Assembly (NCBI GenBank): GCA_030015575.1 | Contig: CM057338.1 | Location: 629,416,189 to 629,480,188 of the forward strand | From: Agapanthus africanus | Taxonomy: Eukaryota > Streptophyta > Magnoliopsida > Asparagales > Amaryllidaceae | Direction: 5' to 3' | DNA: 64,000 nt | Shown here: positions 33,821 through 46,408 of the stretch, piece by piece | How the letters are laid out: each line of letters begins with the position of its first letter | Position numbering within the stretch: the stretch's first letter is position 1 | Notes under the pieces: generated by a model | Databases searched by the model: none | Seen by the model: the letters and a program-made list of their open reading frames with translations, nothing else | Told to the model about the DNA's origin: nothing | Position numbers and translations under genes: made by a program

Positions 33821-36800
33821 GCGACCATTGACCCGACCCTAAGACTATGACTCAGTGACCAAGTTGACCGAACCTTCTTAAACACCGGCTTTTTTGGATT
33901 ATCAGAGTTGCAGACCTCATTGCCACTCCTACTTTTACCCTTTTCTCCAGGACACCCCGTATTACTACGAACGTCCACTTCCATTGGACAAAACCATCGT
34001 ATGGTTAGATACGAACTCGAAAGAATTTATTCGAGGATGGTTTCCGGTTCTGGAGAAAACGGATAGGATTATTCAGTTGTCTTTTCCTTTTACCCTCTCT
34101 CAGGCTATGAGTACTCCTTGGTTTAGGGGTAGTACACCTATTATGCAAATTGGATTGTCTTCTTCCAAACCTTAGGCTGGTGCCGACCGGTAGGGAATGA
34201 AGAAAACCAATTAGCATAACGATGGTGTGCAGAAGGTATTAAGTTAAGACAAAGCAAGGGATTAGTAAGAGGGCAAAGTAAATTGCAACAGATATTCACG
34301 ACCAAACCAGGTATTTCGTTACCACTCCCACATCACCTTTGTATTTCTCCAGGACACTCCGTATCACTACGAAGATCCACAGTTTATTTGGATACTCCAT
34401 CGTATGGTTATATACGAACTCGAAAGGAACTTGTTCCAGTTCGGGGATGGATTCTGGTTCAGGAGAAATAGGAATAAGATTTATTTAGGTGTCTTTTATC
34501 TTCACCTTCTCTCGCATTGCGAGTGTTCCTAGGATTGGGACATTACACCCATTATGCTTATTGGATAGTCTTCTTCCAAACCATAGGCTGGTGCCGAACG
34601 GTAGGGAATGAAGAAAACCATTTGGCCTAAAGGGGTGTACAGAAGGTAAAGACTAAAGACATATGAAGGGATTTGGAGAGGTGGCAAAGAATTATACGGT
34701 TACAATCGTGAATCTGGAAGAGGCATTACTAGGAATACCAGGATACCCCATCGAAACATTTCAATGTTTCAGTTTCACTGTGTACTATTAAAAGAAAACT
34801 GATTTCCCGATTAGACACTTACTCCAGGGTATGTATTTACCAGGTATGATTCTCACATCTGTATGGTTTTACAGATGATGAGTGGGAGTAGGTTATTGGG
34901 AATTGGGTGATCATCCTCATTGTATCGGGATTCGTTGTAATCGGTGATATTTGAGGAAATCACCTGGGCTGTTTGCCGGTCGGCAAATATTTGGTTTTGA
35001 ATATCCGCTGTTATGCACCAATTTCAAAATGATATATCTGTACGTCTATTTTCATAGAGTGAGATATACCTTTCTGAAATTATGTCTACGACATTTACCT
35101 ATATCAGTGGATGGTTAGGTAAGGAGCATTAAACAGCGGTGTAATTCTTCTTAACCATAAGTACAGTTTTCAACCTACGACACACAGTGAAAGAGTTATC
35201 AGACTCAAGGGACTTATACAGAGTATTGTATGTTGTCCAGTGTCCACTAGGACAGAGGGGTTGGTCCTCATACTATATTCTGTTTACTTTTAACTTCTCT
35301 AGTTCTTAGACATGTGTTTCGTAGAAACACAGGGTCTAAGTTTTGAGGAGTTATAGGTATTTGAATAGAGTAGAGAACCAGGTGTAGCAAGTATCGGGAT
35401 TCTTCAAAGTGATCGAAGATGTAGATACTTGTGAATGGTATTCAGTTGACAGTAATGATTAAGAGATCTTGCTTCTCTTTCAGATTACTCATAATTGGAA
35501 GTATTCCTAAGTTGAGTAACGCTGATCGGCCTCTTTCCATTAAGTTGACATGCACTGGAGACAGCTGCATGATTTGAATCTGGTTCAATTAAATCAGTGC
35601 CTCTGTTTCTATATTGGATATAGAACAGTTCATATCTTAACGATGTTAAGGTACGGGGAGTTGTCCGGTTTATGATTAAAACCAGACACTGGACAACTCA
35701 AGGCACGTTTCTGTAATGGCTGTTTGTGGGTTGACCCAGGCTATGACGAGGGTTGACTTTCTACCATCTGGATGAACAATAGCGATATTGTTCTAGACTC
35801 GCCACAGTTTTATTAAAAATGGATTTTTTCAGAAAACAGTAGTGGGAGTATGGTAGAACTGGAAGTGATTCCAGAACCACAAACGATTACTGAAGATTTG
35901 ATAAGGAACCTAAAGATTCAATCTGGATTGACATTCCATTGGCCACTCCGCAGATAAGGTGGGTAACTTCAGGCACCCGAGAGGCACTACGGTAGCCTCA
36001 AGGACGGTGACAGGGAAGTTCTTGTTTACCCACAATTGCCATTGCTGTTGTTCCAGGTTACGAGACCCGGCGGGAGGATGAGTATAGCGTCGTTCTAAAC
36101 CAGTTTTAGAAGTGTACGTCTATATGACTCTGCCAGAGGGTTGTCGTAGTCAGTGGGAGCAGCGGAAGCATTGGTGGACAGGTAGCTTATGTCTATTTAT
36201 AGACTAAAGCAGATGTAGCGGAGATAGATCATCTATTTCTGACATGACTGTCATAGGTTTGACTTCATCAGAATAGGGGATGAATCTGTTGAGAAGGTAG
36301 TAGGGTGTGATATCCTGGTATTTGGATGACATACACAGAGTAGGAAAAGAAACTCCTACACTACGATCGGTTATACTTTGGTCATCATACAGTTGTTTCT
36401 CCACAAAGGAAATGGATTTTATATCAGACATACTGGTTACTAGATCTATGGTTTTAGATCTAGATTTGGGTGGTTTCCCAATCAGGGTACTTGACAGCAT
36501 TCTAAGAGTATTTAGGATGGACGACTCCTGGCACGGTAGTGTACCTGCAGGTAATGGAGTCACCCTCTCCAAAGGTGTCTTACAGACTAAAGGGGAGAGG
36601 GACGGGCATGATTGGCAGATCACTTGCTCAGGCAATTGAGTCAATCGTGAGATGTCAAGTACCACACCAGATGTTGTTCTTGCACTAGATGCAATAAGTT
36701 GACATTAATCCAATCCTGGAGAAACAGTCGGAAGCAGTTTTAGAACATAAGTGGATGTTCTAGGGATATGATAACGACAGCCTCATTCAGGAGACAGTTA

Positions 36801-37150
36801 TCATTCCAGGCTTCCAAGGTGACATGGACGACAAGGAGGTTGTCAGAGTTATAGTTTTCCTTCTGATGAGGGGCAGTATTTTGGACAGGTGGTCCAAGGC
36901 AATACTGAAGGAAGCATGGCGCGCAGGATACTGATTAAGTTCAGTTGACGATACAGTCTAAGAAGTTTGGATTTGGAGTTCATTTATGAGCTAGGTCCCA
37001 TCAGACATCCAGACATATTCTGAGACAGGTATTGCTCTTTCCGGGAGATGGCTTTCTCCGCGAACTTGAGATATAGAGAGACATAGAAAGAAACAACTAA
37101 GCGGATCCACTCACTGAGGCTATTCCTCGAACGCAATAGTTTCGCAAACG
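33821..37150 (+). pseudogene. Degenerate pol relic of A2
   Basis: Aligns along its length to the A1 relic, with the same 0.4-kb duplication (about 33930 and 34330), the same integrase-tail island (about 35655-35705) and the ADPLT motif GCGGATCCACTCACTGAG at 37101-37118. The shared breaks show it spread in this state. Its longest open stretches (about 110-180 codons) resemble no retroelement protein. Confidence 0.7.
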
Positions 37151-37240
37151 AGCTTTGTGAGACTGACTAGTAGAGGAGTTGGGTGTTCGGTATCACACGG
37201 GCTGTGAGTATGCGACATCGCAATAATTAGCCTTGAGTGC

Positions 37241-37250
37241 AAGTGGGAGA
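37241..37250 (+). other. Polypurine tract of A2
   Basis: AAGTGGGAGA, one base before the 3' LTR. Confidence 0.92.
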
Positions 37251-37251
37251 T

Positions 37252-39501
37252 TGTTGGAGATAGTGCCCTCAGAGTCAATTATTAGGTCACAGGTACGTGA
37301 TTGTAATGATTGAGGGAGGACCTATCCCGGTAGGACAGTCTTACTCGAGATGATAGTATGCTATCTGGTTTGCCTTTATCATCGTGTACTGCTTTAGGTG
37401 ACCTGACACGTCGCTATTACACGTTGATAGAGCCCCTAGGATTCTTGCTTGACCACCAGCAGTATGAGGGCGATCATATAAGTGGGAGCTGGGGGTCTAT
37501 AAGCTTATCCTTAAAAGGTCCCTAATCGTGGGAGTTTCGAGACTGGGCATCGATGCTCCATTAGTAGACTAGTGTATACAGTCGAGACCCCGACGAGGGG
37601 CGGTGGCCGGTCTCACAAGCCACTGGTGTCAGTTGGATCACCTAAGATGTATACAGGTGCTCATTGGGTTATGAGTACACTGGACAGGACTCGCCGGGAA
37701 CATGCTAGTTGGTCATATACCAGACGTCAGATGGCAGTTCCCTGGTGACATGTGTGCAGGTTAGTTCATCGACCTGGGGATCGTCATTTGTCTCGTGTGA
37801 GTTCCTACTGTACTTTGATTACTACCCTACCACGGCTCAAAGGAGTCGTGCAAACAGGTTTTAGTTGGGTACAGTCCCGAGCCACATGGAGGCAGTGAGC
37901 GTATCTTCAGGGGTTCGTCTCTCCCGGTATTGGGGGTGAGGTCGTGCTGTGTCTAGGAGAGCCATTACACAAAGTCCTTGGCCAAGGCAAGGAGATTTAC
38001 TGGTAGGTATTCCAGTAGTATCTCAGGGTGTTCTGGGCTACACTCCGACACGACTTGTACCGCTTTTGGGGGTCTGACTTTTACCAACCCCCTAGGCCCG
38101 CCATGCGATACTCATAGACGAACGGACCGGACTGCACGGATATTGTCACTGACAGGCTCAGTAGGGTTGTCAGGCTGAGTTCACTCACAGACGTCCCTTT
38201 TAGTCAATACTTGGTAGCCCGTTACGTATTGGCTTATACCTCTGACGTGCTAGTGGTTAAATCCACAACCGAGGTGTTGACGAGTCTTTAGAGTCCCCCA
38301 CATTCAGTTACTCAGCTTTCGGGCGAAAGGTTGTAGAGGCCGTATGGAGATATGGCAGGGTCCGATCAGATACGTGCGGTATTGCACGGATCAGGATCGG
38401 ACAGTCTGTACTATAGGCCGTATGGTTATATGGCAGGGTTCGATCAGATACGTGCGGTATTGCACGGATCAGGATCGAACGGATATTACTAGCCGGCTTT
38501 GGTATAAGCCGGATCCTAGTATAGTACAGTGTAGATTTTGTCTCATTGCATTTGTATTTCGGTCGGAATACAAATGCGGGTGTGTATGCACAGTATCGGG
38601 GTTTTCCTGTAATTTATTACGGGACCAGTTTTATGGAGTTGCCAGTTCGCTTTCCGTTTCGGCCAATTTCCATTGTTCCGTTCATTGGCCGAAGATTGGT
38701 GGAGGAGGGCTTATTTGCATTGTTGCAAATAGGCAATTGTGGAAGGGGGTCTTTGCATATATTTGTATCATGATAGTCTCTCCTTGACCTTGACTTCTAG
38801 CTATCATGATGGCTTGACTTTTCCTTTCTCATCATGGTTGGACTTTGTGAGGTGATGATGATGGTGTTGAGTGTGGTTTTGGTATTGTCATCATATTCTT
38901 TCATGATGCCCTCTTTGCATTATTGTCATGGTGGCTTCTCATTCTTTTTGGAAGACCTCTCATTCTCTCCCTCCCTCACTAGAGCATGGCCGGCCTCCCC
39001 CTTGAAGGGGCTGTCCAAATATTTTGAGGTGGGATTTTGCTTCATTTGATGTTGCAAAAATCCCACAAGTTCCATCTAAAAAGCTCCAAGTTCAATCCCT
39101 CCTCCAATGGCAATTCCACAACCCCAAAAGTGAGACACAAGCTCTACCAAACATTCTACAGTAAATCTTGGGCACGTCGAGTAGCCGGCTTCGTGCCCGA
39201 GTTGCCTCGGCATTGAGGTGGGAGCCCGTAAACAAAGTTGGCGATGTGGTGCACTTCCGGCGACGAGGAGGAGACGGGACTTTTCTGCAGGAGATCGGGA
39301 CCATGACGAGAAGACCGGAGGACTTGGATCGTCGGTATATCTCTATTCCCTTTCTTGTAGTTAGCTTGGACTAGTTAATGGTTCGATCCGGGTTATAGTG
39401 CACGGTGGTGCCGGTTTGCTAAGTCCGCAAAATTTAAAGTTTTTCACCGCTTCCGCATTCCGGCGTCGGATTGACGGCCGGGGCGCCGCCGTGCACTTAC
39501 A
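37252..39501 (+). repeat. 3' LTR of A2
   Basis: 2250 bp; differs from the 5' LTR at about eight single bases, for example GTGTGCTG/GTGTACTG and ACAGCAAATC/ACAGTAAATC. Confidence 0.96.
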
Positions 39502-39506
39502 GTAAC

Positions 39507-40450
39507 GGCCACCCGGGTATTGAGCGATCAGAAGATCGACGAGCAAGCCCGCTCATACTCCTGTGAATCCAACCAGTAACACTTACCGTACAGTCCGGTC
39601 TCGTCGCCTGATATGTCGCATATCTCGTCTAAGAGTGGTAAACATCAGACCCCAATAGCATGATAAGTCGTGTCGATATGAGGCCTATAACAGTTCGAGA
39701 AACTACTGGTAACACTTACCAGTAAATATCAGCAACCCTGGCCAGGGATTTCCGGTTACAGCCAATCGAACACAGCGCAACATCAACTCCCTATACCGGG
39801 AGAGACGAATCCCCTCCTATCGCTCATTGCCTCCATGTGATTCGGGACTGTACCCAAAAGCCACCATTTTGCATGCCCTCTTGGACGTGGTAAGGTGGAA
39901 ATCAAAGCACAGTGGGAACCACACAAGACTCTATGACGATCTCGGGTCAACAGACTACTCTGTACCAGTGTCACCAGAGAACTGCCATCTGACGTAAGGT
40001 ATAATACCATCTGGGAGTTCTCGGCGAGTCCGTCCAGTGTACCCAGTCTCCACTGAGCACCCGTATATCATCTCTGATGTCAAACACCAATGGATATGGG
40101 ATCATCCATCGCCCATCTGTATGGGTCGAGAAGGTATACGCTAGTCTACTCTGGTATATCGATGCCCCATCTCGATACACCCATGACTAGGGACCTTGAA
40201 GGATGTACTTATAGACTACCATGTCCCCACTAGTATGATCTGCATCATAATCCAGGTAGTCAAGTAAACATCCTAAGGGCTTTACCAACATATAACAGAG
40301 AGACAATCAGTGTAAACGTTAAGGTAAAGAGTAACCAGATGGCATACTATCATGTCGAGCAAGAAAGTCCTCCCTATATATGTCCAAGCATCCACTACAA
40401 TATACATCCTATGTATAGTAATGGCCTCTAGGGTATACATATAACTAACA
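39507..40450 (-). repeat. 3' LTR of B2, part 2
   Basis: Continues after A2's second GTAAC (39502-39506) and ends CATATAACTAACA (inverse of the family B LTR start). The minus-strand polypurine tract (ATCTCCCACTT, 40451-40461) follows. Confidence 0.93.
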
Positions 40451-40461
40451 ATCTCCCACTT

Positions 40462-43260
40462 GCACTAGGGCCATCTGATAGCAGTGGTTGCAGTATTTCA
40501 TACTCAACCATCCCATAAAAGTCTCTCTCTGGGAAAAGGCCTTTGTGAGTGGATCCGCCGTGTTGTCCTCTGAGTCTACTCTCCTAACCTTGATCCCCTA
40601 GGAGATCAACCATCTCCATGATCAGGTGATACTGCCTTAGAATATGTCTGGATCACTGATGGGACGGACGTTCCTTGGCATAAGCCACAACTCCATTGTC
40701 TCACAATGGGAGGAACGTAGTTCATCTCATGAACCAATATACACCCAAACAGCCTCTTTGGTAGCATCTTAAGTAGCGATGTATCTAGCCTTTATCGTCT
40801 AGTATGCCACGGTATCTAGCTTGGAACTTTTCCAACATACCGTCCCTTTACTGAGGGTAAAGACAATGCCTGCGACTGACTTTTAGTCGTTCTTATCATC
40901 CTGGAAACCTTCCAGTGATTCTCCCCAGGATCGATTGATACCATCTCACTACAACTTGTGAGAATCCTAACATCCAATTAGATCTATCTCATAGATCCAA
41001 AACCTAGGATTTAGGAGGTATCATTAAATCCTATATGGAGAATCCTTGTGATGAGCGGAGATTGACCGAGTGTAGCATAGGAAACTCCTTTCTTATCAAG
41101 AGTATGACATCCACGTACTCTACGAGGATCACCACCATACTCCCTACTACCTTTTTGTTTATACATGGTTCATCTACCATTTTGATGATGTCAAACTCTT
41201 TGACTAATCCATCAAAACAGATGTTCCAACTCCGTGATGCCTGCTTTATCACATAAACCATCTTGCACACGTTTCCGCTGCTCCCACTGTCTACGAAGCC
41301 CTCTGGCTGTGTACTTATAGACACCCTCTTCTAAAACATCATTTAGAAAAAGCAGTCATGACACCCAACCGCCAGATATCGTAGTCATGGTATGTAGCCG
41401 TGGCAAGTGGGATCTGAATGGACTTAAGCATAGCTCCTTAGAAAAGGTTTCATCATGATCCATACCTGGTTAATGATGCAAACCTTTAACAAGTCTACCT
41501 TTGAAAGTCTCAACTTTTCCATATACACCAAGTAATCTTCTCAAGATATACTTGCTCCTGATGGGGATTTAACCCTTCAGATAAAGCAACTAAAGTCCAT
41601 ACTTTGTTGGTGTATAAGGATTCCATCTCAGATCACTAAGCATCTAGCCATTCTTACAGAGTCCCACTCCTGATGGCCAGCTCGAAACTAGTTGGGTCAT
41701 CATCTCATGATGCAATCCTCGCTCCCACTGTCATAGAGAAACAGTAGTATCTCTCAGGTAGGTGAAGAACCCTACTAGATCGGCGGAGAGGCTGAGGTTC
41801 TTTGGTAACTATTGAATCGTTTGGTTCTTTCAAATCATCAGCTGTTGTTTGTATAGATGGAACCTTTCCAGTTATACATAACAGACCTTGCCTCGAGCTT
41901 GTTCGGATTATGCTTTTAGATATAGCCCGGACAACCCCAAATCTTAACCAACTTAAGATATGGGCTCTTCCCTTTCCATATCACATATGAAGCGGTAGGC
42001 AACTGATTTGATTGGAACCCAATTCAATTGGTATGCAGCTTCTCAAGTGCATAACTCCCAAAAGGAAATAGGAAACACAGTAGTACTCATCATAGATCAC
42101 AACATATCGCATAGGGTGCTATTGCTCCGCCCCGATATACCATCGTGCTATGGTGTATACGGAGGAGTAATGCTGAGAGAGAATCTCATTCTCCTTTAGA
42201 ATAATCCATGATTTCCGTGCTCAAGTATTCTCCTCCTCGATCTCATCAAAGGACATAATACTTATACCCGTGTTGGTTCTCTACTTCTAACTTATATTCT
42301 GTGAATATCTCAAAAGGTTCGGACTTGTGTTTCAACAGGAACATATGTCTGAATCTTGAGAGATTATCAGAGAACGTAATGAAGTATAAAGAACCAGTCC
42401 TGGCATGTGTAGACAGGAGACCTTACATACATCATCATGTATCAGTCCCAAGAGTTCATTAACTCTTTCTCTGTTTCCAGTAAACAGAGCTATGGTCATC
42501 GTATCTTTGTGACATGACTGGCAAGTTTCATAAGATGTAAATTCAAACAGATTTTAAATATGCATCTAAATGTAACTTCAGCTAGTTAGGTCGCATTGAT
42601 ATGACCTAGTCTACAATACCTCAAGAAAAATTCGTTCATTTCTGAACTCATCCTCTTATGTGTGTTCTGTATACTAAGAACTGTAGTTTGATTTAGAACA
42701 TTAACGCTTTTAGATAACGTGCCTGATTCGATCAACTTTTGATATAGGAAATGTTCAAAACATTATCCAACAATACAAAATTTTATCATTTCTTTACTAA
42801 TAAAGAGACTGATATGATTTTGTATATCAGGTTCGGTATCTAATAGCATTTGTTCAGAATCAATGTATTTGTAATACAAGGTGACTGTGACTAACAGACT
42901 TGGTTGCAATACTTGCCCCGTTATCTGCCTCATGAAACTTATCACCCGTTCTCAGTTCTCTACCTTTCTGTAGCCCATGTAACAAATTACATATGCAGGA
43001 TCCTGATCTGGTATCATATACCCAGGACGTAAAGGACACTGAGAAACAGTTCTATATAATGAACACACCCGAAGATGATGCATCATCATGCACTCTCTTC
43101 ATTTGGGCGGCACGGGAATTCTGGTAATCCCCAATTTCCTGCTCTGTCTTATAACAATTATAAGTTGGAGCAGGACCAACGTTCCCCAGCTCAGTATAAC
43201 AAGCGGGTTCGGTCAATAATCCGTATTATTATCTTGATTAAGGCGTGATATGGTCGCTAC
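40462..43260 (-). pseudogene. Degenerate copia pol of B2
   Basis: On the minus strand it follows the same order as B1. ADPLTK is at 40558-40541. Reverse transcriptase at 41324-41031 contains KQASRSWNICFD, and its catalytic motif is changed to YVDV (about 41116-41105). Integrase and GAG-pre-integrase fragments lie about 42600-41900, and the protease side at 43200-42960. It is broken throughout and shares many lesions with B1, which supports spread of an already defective family. Confidence 0.82.
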
Positions 43261-43685
43261 CTGGAGAGAGAGAGAAGAAAACACTCTGCGTGCGCTCTTA
43301 CAAGAATTGATTGGTTATTATTTTATCTAATCAGGATGGCTCCCACTGTTTTTATCAAATCTTCCTTCAAACCCTAAAAGGAAAGACTAGCCGGGATTAA
43401 TTATACGCTACAAGTTCGCCAATCTTTCAGCCAGGCCAGTGTCGGTACTTTGAGGGAGGTCCCCCGTGCTTTCGCACGAACCTAATTAATGTAAACCTCG
43501 TTTTCCCAGAGGCGTAACCCCATTGACACCTTTCTAGACACCTACTTGATCGGCTAATTGTAATGTGTAAAACTCTCCCAGGAGTAACAATTACTCGCAG
43601 CGGGTATCGGGATCCAACTATCTCATAGAAGGTATGCAATCCATTGCAAATTTCAACACTTGAAATTCCCGATAATATTTTTCCC

Positions 43686-43900
43686 CTAGCGTGCTATGAC
43701 CTTGAAGCATGCCAAACAACCCATAGTCCGCTAGACAAGTTCAACCCGTACATTTCTTGATTGAATTAAACCCACCCGCACGACCCTTGATGAAAGCCAA
43801 CAAAGCCGCACGACTACCCTAATCCAATCGCATCGTATGCAGCAGATAAGCAGCATATAGCTACCGCACACTACACCTTGACGAAAGCCAACAAATGTAG
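43686..43900 (-). other. Three-hairpin domain of B2
   Basis: Minus-strand reading. Hairpin 1 is CTACA/TGTAG (43900-43871) where B1 has CTACG/CGTAG. Hairpin 2 is CGTGCGGC/GTCGTGCG (43812-43777). Hairpin 3 is CTAGCG plus CTATG with CATAG plus CGCTAG (43734-43686). Apices 1 and 2 share loop TTTC (TTGGCTTTCGTCAAGG, TTGGCTTTCATCAAGG); apex 3 has drifted (TTTGGCATGCTTCAAGG). Confidence 0.62.
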
Positions 43901-46394
43901 CACGAATACTATATACAACTTATCTGAAATGACGGAGGGCTACGACAGGTTTTTCTGAAAACCTATTGCGTAATGAACTTGATATCGTTGTAGAATCAAA
44001 TGATTTTAAAATGGAGTGTTTTTGAGGCTTTTCTAGTTTTGCTAAAGGGGTCACTCCCGGTGAAGGGATCGTCGGCCCTTTCCTCGTTGAATGAGGTGCG
44101 GGATATATCATATATATCATTGTGCAAAGCAGAAACTATAGAAGCAATCAAAAGACAAACCGAGTGTGTAGCATCTACCAGTTATTGCTAAAGGGGTCAC
44201 TCCCGGTGAAGGGATCGTCGGCCCTTTCCTCATCGAATAAGGTGCAGGATATATCATATATACCGCTGTGCAAAGCAAGAACTGTAGCTACCTGTTTTAT
44301 TTTTGAAATTCAATTCTACAACATCTTTAGGTTTCTTTTACTTTCATTAATCACATTAATGAAGTCCCATCATTTAAGTACCTAAACATCACAGATAAAT
44401 ACGACGTACACTTATGCCATCTGCATTCGCCTCGATGTCCCCTCGTGTACCGTTAGGTTAGGTAACTAACGGCAGAGCGGGGCAGGGCTAGCGCGGGTGT
44501 AAAACATAAGTAACGCCTATATAATATATCATATATACTATATAAAGTATCCATCACTGAACATATCACATGATCACATCACAGATATCGCAACAGAAGA
44601 ATCATATGAAATATTGGATATACTAGGACGTCCGTGTTTTCAATACGAGCCAATATAAAACACGGATTCCACGGTCACGATGAATAGCCAAACCCACACC
44701 CCTAGACCCCTATGAGAGCAGCAAGCAACCCTACCAATTCTAGGGTTAGGAGACCCGGACTCGACTCCTCGAGATAGTCTCCCACTGGACCCCAGAACCC
44801 GGATACTTGTACTCCCCTCCTTGGGTCTATCCTAGTGCGGAAAAGTAAATAATATACAAATGGTGACATCATCCGCAACCTGGAAGTGCCCCAATAAAAG
44901 AGTATTACATACAAGTTTTTACATGAATGAAAATGAAAAACACTCATCTCACATAAAACCCCCCCGGCTATTCAAACACGACGATCCAATATAACATATC
45001 CAGCAACACATAACATCACATGTCATCAACGTAAGTAAATATGCGCATCCCAATTGTCGTTGACATATAGCAACGAAACCGGCGATATCATATATTACAC
45101 TTACGGTCACAGAAAAGAAAGTGTAAAACTACAACAGTTGGAATCCGCAACCTCTTTAGACATCGCATGCCTGACCCAATGAGCTCCTTAGACATCACAT
45201 GCCTAACAATTATAAACCCCGCATTTCAGTCTCATTATCGAAAAAACTTTTCAATATCAAGTTGGGCAATTCAACAAGATTCCCGACATCCTGATCGAAT
45301 ACTCGTCGCAAACTTTAGTAGACGGCCGCACCCCCGATACCGTCGACGAAGTGAACCAAGGCGGAACACCGCTACCGCGAGCACCCGAACGGATGCTTTC
45401 ATCGACGGGGTTCTCCTACAGTCACTTGGTCGGGGCTAAGGGATGTAGCAGTCTATTAAGTTTACCCGGCGAGTATCCGCGTACACTACGTGATTGCGAC
45501 GGACTTTTGATCGCATCAAAATTCCGTAGCAACCGATCAAGTGAGACTAAACTGCTATGTTTATAACATTCATTCAGTTATCTCATAACTACTTGTGAAT
45601 TCCAAATGTTGTATCACATTCCGGATAAGATAGAAAATGTTAAACTTTCCGATCAAACAATCGAACACCCAAGTTTTCCCGATACAGCTCAACACATGAT
45701 ATAAGTTTAAAAACATTCACTTCGTGCCTCAGTACCAACGGTCCAGCCGTAGAAGGGTCAAGCCAACGTCTCATATGTGGCACGCCGTACTGCCCCAAAC
45801 CTGAAGGTTCAAAGGGCAGTTCAAGACGGTCACATAATCGAGTTAAGGTTTGTTGTCTTCTAGAGGGTCCATCGCGTTACTTGCACTACTTAGAACGTTA
45901 TTAAACCACGGAAAGATCCAACACTTGGAAATTTCCCGACAGGGGAAAAGGTGGGTATTTATATCCGGTCGAACTTTTTAACATATTCTAAAATTATCTG
46001 GAAAAACACATAGACGAAGTCTGATAATCCGATCGAATCTACGAACTCCCAAAACAACCCAAAATACTCAACTCTTGAGTAAATATTAAAAATTCCCAGA
46101 AAATTCAGCACCTGCAAACATGAATTACTGTGCAAAAATTGAAAGCAAATCCCATCATTTGGCCGCGGAACCGCCGCAGAATGCAGGCTTCTGCCGCGGT
46201 TCCGCCGCGCATTAGACACATCATGAGGTAATTTTTGCACCGTAATTCTTAGAATTCCCTGCTGAATTTTTTAAGCATTTTTAATCCGGAAAAAACCCAG
46301 TTTTTGAAAAAAGTCCAGAGAGCAATTTTGGTTAGGGTTTCGATGTTCGTTCGGATCTCAAATGTCTTCTACACTTCGCCTAAGGCTCTAGCTA
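43901..46394 (-). other. Non-coding structured leader of B2
   Basis: Minus-strand counterpart of the B1 leader. The GC hairpin is at 46161-46209 (arms with CCGCGGAACCGCCGCAGAA and its near inverse). CTTCC/GGATG with loop AGGTTGC is near 44886-44870. The composite stem lies near 44820-44720. The TCCGTGTTTT hairpin is near 44668-44632. The duplicated GATCCCTTCACC module is near 44210 and 44068. No Gag-like frame. Confidence 0.6.
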
Positions 46395-46407
46395 GGCTCT
46401 GATACCA
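46395..46407 (-). other. Primer-binding site of B2
   Basis: GGCTCTGATACCA on the plus strand, the inverse of TGGTATCAGAGCC. Confidence 0.93.
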
Positions 46408-46408
46408 C

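Larger units (their letters stand above)
29272..39501 (+). mobile_element. Element A2: complete, very young, non-autonomous Ty1/copia, family A
   Basis: 10,230 bp with LTRs of identical length (29272-31521 and 37252-39501, 2250 bp) and perfect target duplication GTAAC (29267-29271, 39502-39506). I count about eight LTR differences (0.36%), the youngest insertion here. Primer site and polypurine tract are intact. The internal region (31522-37251) has no gag and only a frame-broken pol relic nearly the same as in A1, so it must have used enzymes from elsewhere. Confidence 0.96.

Noticed and set aside
36204..36665. 153-codon minus-strand frame in A2
   Set aside because: Antisense to the pol relic; the matching frame in F is broken. 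A chance opening.
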